DNA of 64,000 nt from Bacteroidota bacterium (lineage in GTDB: Bacteria > Bacteroidota > Bacteroidia > UBA4408), in contig JADKCP010000011.1 of assembly GCA_016718805.1 (NCBI GenBank), positions 248,001 through 312,000 on the forward strand, given 5' to 3'. The position numbers were made by a program, and so were the translations under genes. Each line of letters begins with the position of its first letter. Position 1 is the first letter of the stretch. Below the pieces are notes generated by a model. That model was not told the origin of the DNA. It made no database searches and worked only from the letters and a program-made list of their open reading frames with translations. Positions 53,988 to 61,261 of the stretch are shown one piece after another.

Positions 53988-54191
53988 GATCAATACATTT
54001 TCACTTTTCAATCTTGATAAGATAATTGTAAATTGGCTTTATTGATTGTACTCCCAGACTTCTCTCATTTGTAATACCTGTCAAATTGATCTCTGTATTT
54101 GTGAATCAGTAATTAGAATTTAAATATTACACTGCTAGTATTTTACTTTAATTATTCGTTTTTATTATAACGTTCACCTGATTCAATTTTA

Positions 54192-54199
54192 TATTTTTG
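54192..54199 (+). promoter_or_regulatory. -7 box TATTTTTG immediately before the PagL-like gene
   Basis: TATTTTTG ends only 9 bp before ATG 54209, so transcription would begin about 4 nt upstream of the start codon. This is a candidate leaderless mRNA. The rest of the 221-bp gap from 53988 is featureless AT-rich DNA. Confidence 0.4.
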
Positions 54200-54208
54200 G
54201 GACTTTAA

Positions 54209-55291
54209 ATGAGAAAATATTTTTTATTTTTTTTTAGTTTACTGTTCTATTCTGCTGGATGGGCGCAAACAAAAATGCATGAAGGTTACCAACTTTCATT
54301 TCGCTATCATTATGGATTTGTTATTGCCCACACACCAAGCTTGCAGCAGTTTTCGAGAGCGCATTTTCCGGTGTATGAAATTACCTTGTCGAAACTAACC
54401 AATGGAAGTAAACCCTGGCAACGCGACTATCATTTACCTGATTTAAACCTTAGCTTATTAACTACTAATTTTGGGAATAATAAAATTCTTGGAAATGCAT
54501 ATGCTTTGCTACCTTCCATTACATTTCCCTATTTGCGAAAAAATTGGATTCATGCCAATTTTAGGTTTGGCGCCGGATTAGCTTATTTGTCGACTCCTTT
54601 TGACAGACTTGCAAACTACAAAAACAATGCAATAGGCTCGAAACTTAATTCTGCAATTAGTGTTCAGCTCGAAACAAAACATCAAATTACGCGCACTACT
54701 CGACTATACGTTGGATTGGCACTAAACCATTTTTCCAATGGTGCAACTAAAATTCCGAATTTAGGTGTCAATTTGGCTACAGCAAATTTAGCACTTGCTT
54801 ATTCCTTTTCGCGAAAGCCCATATTACCTTTCGATAGCCTACAAGAATTTAAAAAACACAATGAATTTTTTATTCTATTTTGCGGAGGTTTCAAAGAAAT
54901 TGCACCGGCAGGTGGCGATAAATATGGAATTGCAAGTGCCTCCATGAATTTTGCCAGAGTGCGAAATACACGTGGAAAATGGGGAAGCGGAATTGATGTT
55001 TTTTTCGATGGAGCTATAAAAGAACAATTTAAACGCGACCAAATACCTGTGAGTAATTTGGATGTTGCACAAATTGGTTTAAATGTAAGTTGGGAAGTTA
55101 TCTTTGGAAAAGTATCCTTTCCCTTGCAAGCCGGAGTATATTTAATAAGTAAATACAAAAGCAACGGCACAGTATATAATCGATATGGTATTCGTTATCA
55201 CTTTTCAAAAAGAATGATGGCAAATTTTTCACTGAAAACACATTACGCTAAAGCAGATTATTTTGAATGGGGATTGGGTTATACTTTTTAG
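54209..55291 (+). CDS. PagL-like acyloxyacyl hydrolase (lipid A 3-O-deacylase family)
   Basis: A 360-residue outer-membrane beta-barrel enzyme with a signal peptide (MRKYFLFFFSLLFYSAGWAQ). The family active-site motif appears as LALNHFSNGATKIPNLGVNLATANLALAYSF near residues 172-200, where the His and Ser of NHFSNG correspond to the PagL catalytic His-Ser pair. Alternating beta strands end in an aromatic C-terminal residue (GLGYTF), as in Omp85-inserted barrels. It would trim acyl chains from lipid A or other lipids. It is longer than Pseudomonas PagL, with an extra C-terminal barrel part. A GIN-domain lipoprotein gene begins 7 bp downstream. Confidence 0.85.
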   Translation: MRKYFLFFFSLLFYSAGWAQTKMHEGYQLSFRYHYGFVIAHTPSLQQFSRAHFPVYEITLSKLTNGSKPWQRDYHLPDLNLSLLTTNFGNNKILGNAYALLPSITFPYLRKNWIHANFRFGAGLAYLSTPFDRLANYKNNAIGSKLNSAISVQLETKHQITRTTRLYVGLALNHFSNGATKIPNLGVNLATANLALAYSFSRKPILPFDSLQEFKKHNEFFILFCGGFKEIAPAGGDKYGIASASMNFARVRNTRGKWGSGIDVFFDGAIKEQFKRDQIPVSNLDVAQIGLNVSWEVIFGKVSFPLQAGVYLISKYKSNGTVYNRYGIRYHFSKRMMANFSLKTHYAKADYFEWGLGYTF

Positions 55292-55298
55292 TAAATAC

Positions 55299-56039
55299 AT
55301 GAAACAATTAATTATCTCACTATTTATACTCTTTGTTGCAATGCTACATTCATGCAACAAAGAATCTGCACCCGACTTTATTCAAACAACTGGCGAAATT
55401 ACTATTGAAGAAAGGGCTTTAGAAAATTTTAATGAATTGGAGGTATTCAACACTATTAATGTTTTAATTGTACCTGATACCGTAAATAAAGTAATAATTG
55501 AAGCAGGTGAGAATTTAATTCCTGACATTGTTACAACAGTAAAAGAGGGTAAATTAATTCTTAAAAACACGAATAAATTTAATTTTTTAAGGAGTTATAA
55601 AAAAGAAATAAATATAGAAGTACATTGTAAAAGTCTTATCCATTTAATCTACCGAGGCGCCGGTAATATACGTTGCAGTAAAAATATAACCGACAGTATT
55701 TTTACACTCGATTGCCATAGAGGAACCGGCAGTGTTGATTTATTATTAGATATAACAGAAGGTCACTTTAACATGGCTACAGGGCAGCTTGATTTAACCT
55801 TGCATGGAAAGGCAGGAATTAATTATATTTATCAAGTAGGGAATGGATATACCGATGCTTCTGATTTAACTACTGCTTATACTTTTGTTACAAATAAAGG
55901 AACCAACGATTTAGTTGTTCAAGTATCTTACGAACTTTTTGCAAGGCTCGATTACCTTGGAAATATTTATTATAAAGGCAATCCGGTAAAAGTTGGGGCT
56001 GAGTTAAACGACCAAGGTCAACTCATAAAAATTGATTAA
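55299..56039 (+). CDS. DUF2807 (GIN/head domain) lipoprotein
   Basis: From ATG 55299 (MKQLIISLFILFVAMLHSCNKE) the product is 246 residues with a lipobox-like LHSC, so it is probably an outer-membrane-facing lipoprotein. The body is the right-handed beta-helix-like DUF2807 domain (FNELEVFNTINVLIVPDTVNKVIIEAGENLIPDIVTTVKEGKLIL, INIEVHCKSLIHLIYRGAGNI, TYVFVTNKGTNDLVVQVSYELFARLDYLGNIYYKG). The family is called an auto-transporter adhesin head-like domain, but its function is unproven. An in-frame TTG at 55263 inside the upstream gene is rejected as the start. It overlaps the next gene by 8 bp. Confidence 0.88.
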   Translation: MKQLIISLFILFVAMLHSCNKESAPDFIQTTGEITIEERALENFNELEVFNTINVLIVPDTVNKVIIEAGENLIPDIVTTVKEGKLILKNTNKFNFLRSYKKEINIEVHCKSLIHLIYRGAGNIRCSKNITDSIFTLDCHRGTGSVDLLLDITEGHFNMATGQLDLTLHGKAGINYIYQVGNGYTDASDLTTAYTFVTNKGTNDLVVQVSYELFARLDYLGNIYYKGNPVKVGAELNDQGQLIKID

Positions 56040-57879
56040 TATTTTGAGAAATTTTCTTCAACTTTTTTATATAATACTTTTTTGGATGTTCTTTTTTTTC
56101 ATCCAAAAATTACTCTTCATCATCTATAACTTTTCACTGTTTTCAAACTCACACTGGTTCGAAATCACTACTTTGTTTGTTCACGGTTTGCGCTTGGATT
56201 TAGCAACAGCCTGTTATCTTTCGATAGTTTCTTATTTCTTAATATTATTTCAGCTATTAGTTAAACATTCAATTAGTATTCGAATAACAAATAGTGTATC
56301 GTTTATTTTATTGTTGATTGTACTCTTGGCGTGTTTAGGAAATACCTTGCTGTACAAAGAATGGCAGAGCTTACTTAATAAACGTGCACTTTCATTTTTA
56401 CTCTATCCGAAGGAAATAATTGCTTCAGTTAAAATCAGCTATTTGCTAATTGCACTTGTTTTGATATGTGCGATGCAGTATTTTTTCTTCAAGATTTGGC
56501 TCAAAATTTTGAAACAAAAAAATGAAATTCAAAAAAAGCAGGTAGTTTCTAATCTTGCCTTTACGTTAATTTCACCTATATTACTTGGCATAGCGGCACG
56601 TGGTGGTTTTCAATTGATTCCAATAAACGAAAGTTCAGCTTATTTTTCATCGTCTACTGTAGTTAATCATGCTGCGGTAAATTCAGTATGGTATTTAGGA
56701 AATACTATTTGGAGCCATGATGCGAATGAAAAAAAATATCAATTTATGCAAGAAAAAAATGCTGAACTACTGGTAAATAATTTGTTTAAAACAACATCAG
56801 ACAGCATTCCTCGAATAGTAAATACAGAACAACCTAACATTATTTTTCTGATTCTAGAAAGCCACACTGCCGATGTTATGAATAGTTTGGGTGGAGAAAA
56901 AGGTGTGTGTCCAACACTTGACAGTATAGCTTCAGAAGGCTTGCTTTTTACCCAAATATATGGTAGCGGTATGCGAACGGATCAGGGATTAGTTAGCATA
57001 CTTAGTGGATTTCCGGCTCAACCCGATCAGTCAATAATTAAACATACTTCAAAAGTTAGCAAATTGCCATCGCTTTACAAAGACCTATCATCACACGGCT
57101 ATCACTCTTCTTTTTATTATGGAGGCGAAATAGAATTTGCCAATATTGGAGCATATCTTCGTCAATCGGGAATTGAAAAAATTAGCGATATAGAAGATTA
57201 TTCTACAGCACAACTAAATAGCAAATGGGGAGCGCATGATGAATTTGTACTTAACAAACAGTTGTCAGATTTATCGAATGAACAGCAACCGTTTTTTTCT
57301 GTAGTTTTAACCTTAACCAATCACGAACCATTTGAAGTTCCTAACACTCCTAAATTCAAAGGAAAAGACGAAGCCAACCGATTTAGAAATACAGCCGCAT
57401 ACACAGATGAATGTTTAAAGCAATATTTCCAAAAAGCCGCTAAACAAAAATGGTATAACAACACACTTTTTGTTTTGGTTGCAGATCATGGTCACCGTTT
57501 ACCTCAAAACAATGATATGAACCTTGCAAAAGCTAAACACATTCCATTGTTGTTTTTTGGAAATGCACTTAAATCAGAATTTAAAAAGTACCGATGTTCT
57601 AAAATTGGGAATCAACACGATATTGCTGCCACTCTATTAAATCAGCTAAATATAGCTAGCACTAGTTATGTATGGAGCAAAAATTTATTGAATCCGCGAA
57701 CGAAGGATTTTGCCTATTACAGCAATGAAACAGTACTTGGTTGGATTAGCAATAGTGATAGTATTGCATACTCCTTTGTGGAGAAAAAAAATATAGCAAA
57801 CAACAGCTACTCAAAAATTAATGATCTTAACGCTAAGGCATATTTGCAATATGTATATGCTACCTTTAATAGGTATTAA
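56032..57879 (+). CDS. LTA synthase-like membrane sulfatase/phosphotransferase
   Basis: A 615-residue alkaline-phosphatase-superfamily enzyme. Five N-terminal membrane helices (to about residue 165) precede an extracytoplasmic sulfatase-fold domain. That domain has NIIFLILESHTADVMNSLGG (metal Glu), nucleophile Thr in GSGMRTDQGLVSILSGFP, and FVLVADHGHRLP (metal Asp-His). Such proteins transfer phosphoglycerol, phosphoethanolamine or related groups to envelope glycans or lipids. Since Bacteroidota lack lipoteichoic acid, modification of lipid A or surface glycans is more likely here (inference). The start is taken as TTG 56032, overlapping the DUF2807 gene by 8 bp; no ATG occurs before the first helix. 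Position next to the PagL-like deacylase suggests an envelope-lipid remodelling operon. Confidence 0.87.
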   Translation: MINILRNFLQLFYIILFWMFFFFIQKLLFIIYNFSLFSNSHWFEITTLFVHGLRLDLATACYLSIVSYFLILFQLLVKHSISIRITNSVSFILLLIVLLACLGNTLLYKEWQSLLNKRALSFLLYPKEIIASVKISYLLIALVLICAMQYFFFKIWLKILKQKNEIQKKQVVSNLAFTLISPILLGIAARGGFQLIPINESSAYFSSSTVVNHAAVNSVWYLGNTIWSHDANEKKYQFMQEKNAELLVNNLFKTTSDSIPRIVNTEQPNIIFLILESHTADVMNSLGGEKGVCPTLDSIASEGLLFTQIYGSGMRTDQGLVSILSGFPAQPDQSIIKHTSKVSKLPSLYKDLSSHGYHSSFYYGGEIEFANIGAYLRQSGIEKISDIEDYSTAQLNSKWGAHDEFVLNKQLSDLSNEQQPFFSVVLTLTNHEPFEVPNTPKFKGKDEANRFRNTAAYTDECLKQYFQKAAKQKWYNNTLFVLVADHGHRLPQNNDMNLAKAKHIPLLFFGNALKSEFKKYRCSKIGNQHDIAATLLNQLNIASTSYVWSKNLLNPRTKDFAYYSNETVLGWISNSDSIAYSFVEKKNIANNSYSKINDLNAKAYLQYVYATFNRY

Positions 57880-57986
57880 ATTTTGATTCTTTATTACAGA
57901 CAAAAGCTGCCTGTATTCATACAATTGGTGAAGACAAATTATAATTTGCATAGTTACTCAAACGCTAATTATATAGTAAAAATTCG

Positions 57987-57994
57987 TAGGTTTG
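57987..57994 (+). promoter_or_regulatory. -7 box TAGGTTTG upstream of the hypothetical lipoprotein gene
   Basis: TAGGTTTG matches TAnnTTTG and lies 33 bp before ATG 58028. No -33 TTTG is seen. Confidence 0.4.
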
Positions 57995-58027
57995 TAAATA
58001 TCCATTATCAATTAGCATCAATAATTT

Positions 58028-58636
58028 ATGAGAAATAAAAAGTCACTTCTTGCTCTAGGTTGTTTAGTAATATTTGGTGTTAGTTATCTTAGCTCCTGTA
58101 AAAAAGATACCGAAGAAACAACTCCTGATACTTCAGTTCCAGTTGTTACTCCAACTGATACTTGTGGTACACCAATAATGAGCTATCTTGCAGCCGGTCA
58201 TATATTAACCTATGACTTTAGCTATTTTTCTTCTACTTTTATTTTGACACATACAATAAAAAATTTTGGAGGCAATCAGTTTAAAACCATACTTAGCAGC
58301 AGTTTAATAAACGATTCAGTTTATTCAAAAGAGTGCGGTGGATGGTTGTATCAATCACCTAGTCAAACATTAACAGCCAACCATAAGTACCGTAAATCTA
58401 ATACAGTAGTTGGCGATACCTGGACTTCCACTAATGGTGCAACAACTGCTACCTATGTTGTAATTGCTAAGAATGTTAGTGTTACGGTTCCGGCCGGAAC
58501 TTTTATATGTGATAAAATCACCTATCATCAAACTGGTACATCCAATACGGATACTATGTATTTTAACAATTCCGTTGGCGATGTTAAGTACCTGGGTACC
58601 GGATTTAACTATTCCTTAAAAACAAAAAATTACTAG
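58028..58636 (+). CDS. Hypothetical lipoprotein
   Basis: A 202-residue protein with a lipoprotein signal peptide (MRNKKSLLALGCLVIFGVSYLSSCKKD, lipidated Cys in LSSC). A Thr/Pro-rich linker (DTEETTPDTSVPVVTPTDT) leads to a beta-rich domain with repeated strands (AAGHILTYDFSYFSSTFILTHTIKNFGG, AGTFICDKITYHQTGTSNTDTMYFNNSVGDVKYLGTGF). The C-terminal part resembles beta-sandwich proteins in which a PAGTFxCxKI(T/R)Y motif precedes a YF/W-x(5)GxVKYxG motif. That pattern is common in Bacteroidota lipoproteins of unknown role. It is convergent with a rhomboid gene 42 bp away and not in an obvious operon. Confidence 0.75.
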   Translation: MRNKKSLLALGCLVIFGVSYLSSCKKDTEETTPDTSVPVVTPTDTCGTPIMSYLAAGHILTYDFSYFSSTFILTHTIKNFGGNQFKTILSSSLINDSVYSKECGGWLYQSPSQTLTANHKYRKSNTVVGDTWTSTNGATTATYVVIAKNVSVTVPAGTFICDKITYHQTGTSNTDTMYFNNSVGDVKYLGTGFNYSLKTKNY

Positions 58637-58678
58637 TATCCTTTAATAAGAGTTAATTTTTTTAGGTTAAAACTAAGA

Positions 58679-59407
58679 CTATTCAGGCTTTTCTGCTGAT
58701 TGTTTTACTTTGTAGGTAATAGTAATTTCCGGTTGTTGAAGTTGTTCATCCGGAATAAATTTTTCAATTTCAGTTTGTTTCCACAGTGCATTTTCATCCT
58801 CATCATCCGGAGAATCTTCCCATACAAATTGCTCTTTTTGAAGACCGATTTTTCGATAATAAATAGCACTTACAATTCCTGCCAAAGCTCCCATTAAATG
58901 ACTTTCCCAGGAAATACCTTGCTGCAGTGGTAGAATACCCCAAATTAAACTTCCATACAAAAACACTACAAAGAGTGAAAAGGCCATCAGGTATTTATGT
59001 TGACGTAAAACTCCGCTTAAAAATAAAAATGCGGCTAAACCATAGACAACTCCACTTGCTCCAATATGGTATGAAGGGCGCGCAGATATCCAAACCCACA
59101 AACCTGATATTAGGTAGATAAATAAAAACACTTTATATCCAATTTGTCTGTAAAAATAAAATAAGCCTGCACCCAAAACCAGTAAAGGAATTGTATTCGA
59201 AAACAAGTGGGCAAAATCACCGTGAAGCAAAGGTGCTGCTATAACACCTATTAATCCTTTAATTTCTCGAGGATATACACCCCAACGAAAAAATTCTTTG
59301 TGAAAAACTACTTCGCATGATTTTATCACCCATAATACAAATACAAAAGCAACTGGAAAAAACCAGGTATGAAATTGTTTGCTTTTTTGTTGAGCTTTTA
59401 AGTCCAT
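58679..59407 (-). CDS. Rhomboid family intramembrane serine protease (third copy)
   Basis: A 242-residue membrane protease from ATG 59407; an in-frame TTG at 59422 is less likely. It has six helices, with the serine in YHIGASGVVYGLAAFLFLSG and a His in SWESHLMGALAGI. HGDFAHLFSNTIPLLVLGAGLF carries the early His/Asn residues. A charged C-terminal tail (WEDSPDDEDENALWKQTE... PEITITYKVKQSAEKPE) follows. It differs from the mutL-linked pair in having the HL-MG variant rather than HLGG. It stands alone between two oppositely oriented genes. The substrate is unknown. Confidence 0.9.
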   Translation of the reverse strand: MDLKAQQKSKQFHTWFFPVAFVFVLWVIKSCEVVFHKEFFRWGVYPREIKGLIGVIAAPLLHGDFAHLFSNTIPLLVLGAGLFYFYRQIGYKVFLFIYLISGLWVWISARPSYHIGASGVVYGLAAFLFLSGVLRQHKYLMAFSLFVVFLYGSLIWGILPLQQGISWESHLMGALAGIVSAIYYRKIGLQKEQFVWEDSPDDEDENALWKQTEIEKFIPDEQLQQPEITITYKVKQSAEKPE

Positions 59408-59468
59408 GCAATTAATTTTCAATTGTTATACCAGTAAAAATTTCGTGTCATAAAGGCACGATTAGACG

Positions 59469-59476
59469 TATATTTG
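59469..59476 (+). promoter_or_regulatory. -7 box TATATTTG upstream of the C45-type hydrolase gene
   Basis: TATATTTG is an exact -7 match in the divergent gap, giving a leader of about 100 nt before ATG 59585. Confidence 0.5.
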
Positions 59477-59584
59477 CAGGCTAAAAAAATAACACCCTAA
59501 ATTAAATAAGAGGAATTTACAAAAACTTTATTGCTTAATTCTGGTTGTAAACATAGTGCGAAGAAGTAATTGCCGAAATTTTAA

Positions 59585-61261
59585 ATGAAAAAAATAGTAC
59601 TTTATAGTTTAGCTATCATTCTGTTACTGTTGGTAACAGCTGTATTTTACTTTCGATCGGTGGCCATAGTTTATCCTCCTATTCCTAAAAACATTACCCT
59701 AAATAATTTACAACGTTTAAAATTGGATTCCGATTTTTATGCCCTAAAAAATTCCTGGATAAAGAAAAGTAATTCCGGTTTGTGGGAGATGTATGTTGAA
59801 GCAGAGGATCCTTACGAAAGAGGTTTGATAAATGGAAAGCTTGCACAAGAGTTGGTTCAGTTGCAGGAAGTATATTTTATTCGTCAAATAAAAAAACTTA
59901 TTCCGTCACAAACTTACCTCAACTACTTAAAATACGCTATTGCTTGGTTTAACCGCGACTTAGATAAATTTATATCCGAAGAATACAAACAAGAAATATA
60001 CGGAGTGTCAAATGCACTCAATGATGAATATGATTTTATTGGTTCAAAATACCAACGCAGTTTAAATTACCATGCAGCCCACGATATTGGTCATGCTTTG
60101 CAAGATAAAAATATGGTTGTAGGCTGTACTGCCTTTTCAGCATGGAATGCCAAAAGTTCAGACGGAAATTTATTGATTGCACGTAATTTCGATTTTTATG
60201 TTGGTGACGATTTTGCAAAAGATAAGGTGGTATGTTTTTACAATCCTATACATGGAAATAAATTTGTGTTCATTACTTGGGGTGGATTTGTTGGTGCCGT
60301 TTCCGGTATGAACGACAAAGGATTAACAGTAACCATTAATGCTTCTAAGTCTGACATACCTAGCGGTTCAGCAACTCCTATTTCGCTGGTTGCACGAGAA
60401 ATCCTACAATACGCTTCTACCATTCAGGAAGCAAAAACCATTGCTGATAAGCGTAAAACTTTTGTGTCAGAAAGTATATTCATTGGTTCAGCAAAAGAAG
60501 GCAAAACTAGCACAATTGAAAAATCCCCAACTCAAACAGGACTGCTCGAAACAACTGATAATTATATTATTTGCTCGAATAATTTCCAAAGTGAGGTTTT
60601 TGAAAACGACCCTGTAAATATTGAAAACAAAAAAAGTTCTTCCTCCATGTACCGGTATAAACGAATGAAACAACTAATTGATTCGTATGGGCAAATTGGA
60701 CCCCGTGAAGCCGCAGAAATTTTGCGCAATACAGAAGGTTTGAACAATGAAAATATTGGTTTGGGAAATGAAAAATCAATCAATCAATTAATTGCACATC
60801 ATTCAGTAATTATGGAACCTGCAAAAGGATTAATATGGGTAAGCACTCAGCCATTTCAACTAGGAAAATATGTATGTTATGATATAACAAAAGTATTTTC
60901 ATCTTGTGCGGGATTGAATGTAAAAAAGGAGATTACGGAAGAAATCTTAACCCTTGCGGCTGATTCATTTTTGTATACAAATAGCTATGCCAATTTTAAA
61001 CGCTACAAAGTAATTGCAACTCACATAACTAACTGCGTTAAAAGCAAATCAGCTTTGAATACTACCATCGAGAACGCTTTTATTGTTAGCAATCCGGAGC
61101 AGTATGAAGTGTATGCTTTATTGGGTGATTATTACGCTACTCAGAAAAATAATTTAAAGGCTATTTATTATTACAAGCTTGCATTGAGTAAAGAAATTCC
61201 CCTTCAAAAAGAAGTACAACACATTACCGAACAATTACAAAAGTGCGAGCAAGCAAATTAA
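59585..61261 (+). CDS. C45-type Ntn hydrolase (acyl-CoA:6-APA acyltransferase-like)
   Basis: A 558-residue protein with an N-terminal membrane anchor or signal (MKKIVLYSLAIILLLLVTAVFYF). The Ntn-hydrolase core begins at the nucleophile candidate C181 in VVGCTAFSAWNAKSSDGNLLIARNFDF. It continues with TWGGFVGAVSGMNDKGLTVTINAS, the pattern of peptidase C45 / acyl-CoA:6-aminopenicillanic acid acyltransferase and choloylglycine-hydrolase relatives. If processing occurs, it is autocatalytic before C181. A TPR-like unit sits at the C-terminus (VYALLGDYYATQKNNLKAIYYYKLALSKE). It probably hydrolyses amide bonds of N-acyl compounds in the periplasm; the substrate is unknown. The 3' end overlaps the DUF5686 gene by 19 bp. 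Confidence 0.82.
   Translation: MKKIVLYSLAIILLLLVTAVFYFRSVAIVYPPIPKNITLNNLQRLKLDSDFYALKNSWIKKSNSGLWEMYVEAEDPYERGLINGKLAQELVQLQEVYFIRQIKKLIPSQTYLNYLKYAIAWFNRDLDKFISEEYKQEIYGVSNALNDEYDFIGSKYQRSLNYHAAHDIGHALQDKNMVVGCTAFSAWNAKSSDGNLLIARNFDFYVGDDFAKDKVVCFYNPIHGNKFVFITWGGFVGAVSGMNDKGLTVTINASKSDIPSGSATPISLVAREILQYASTIQEAKTIADKRKTFVSESIFIGSAKEGKTSTIEKSPTQTGLLETTDNYIICSNNFQSEVFENDPVNIENKKSSSSMYRYKRMKQLIDSYGQIGPREAAEILRNTEGLNNENIGLGNEKSINQLIAHHSVIMEPAKGLIWVSTQPFQLGKYVCYDITKVFSSCAGLNVKKEITEEILTLAADSFLYTNSYANFKRYKVIATHITNCVKSKSALNTTIENAFIVSNPEQYEVYALLGDYYATQKNNLKAIYYYKLALSKEIPLQKEVQHITEQLQKCEQAN

Noticed and set aside
54799..55170. A 123-codon minus-strand open frame inside the PagL-like gene
   Set aside because: It is antisense to a complete beta-barrel gene and has no start signal.
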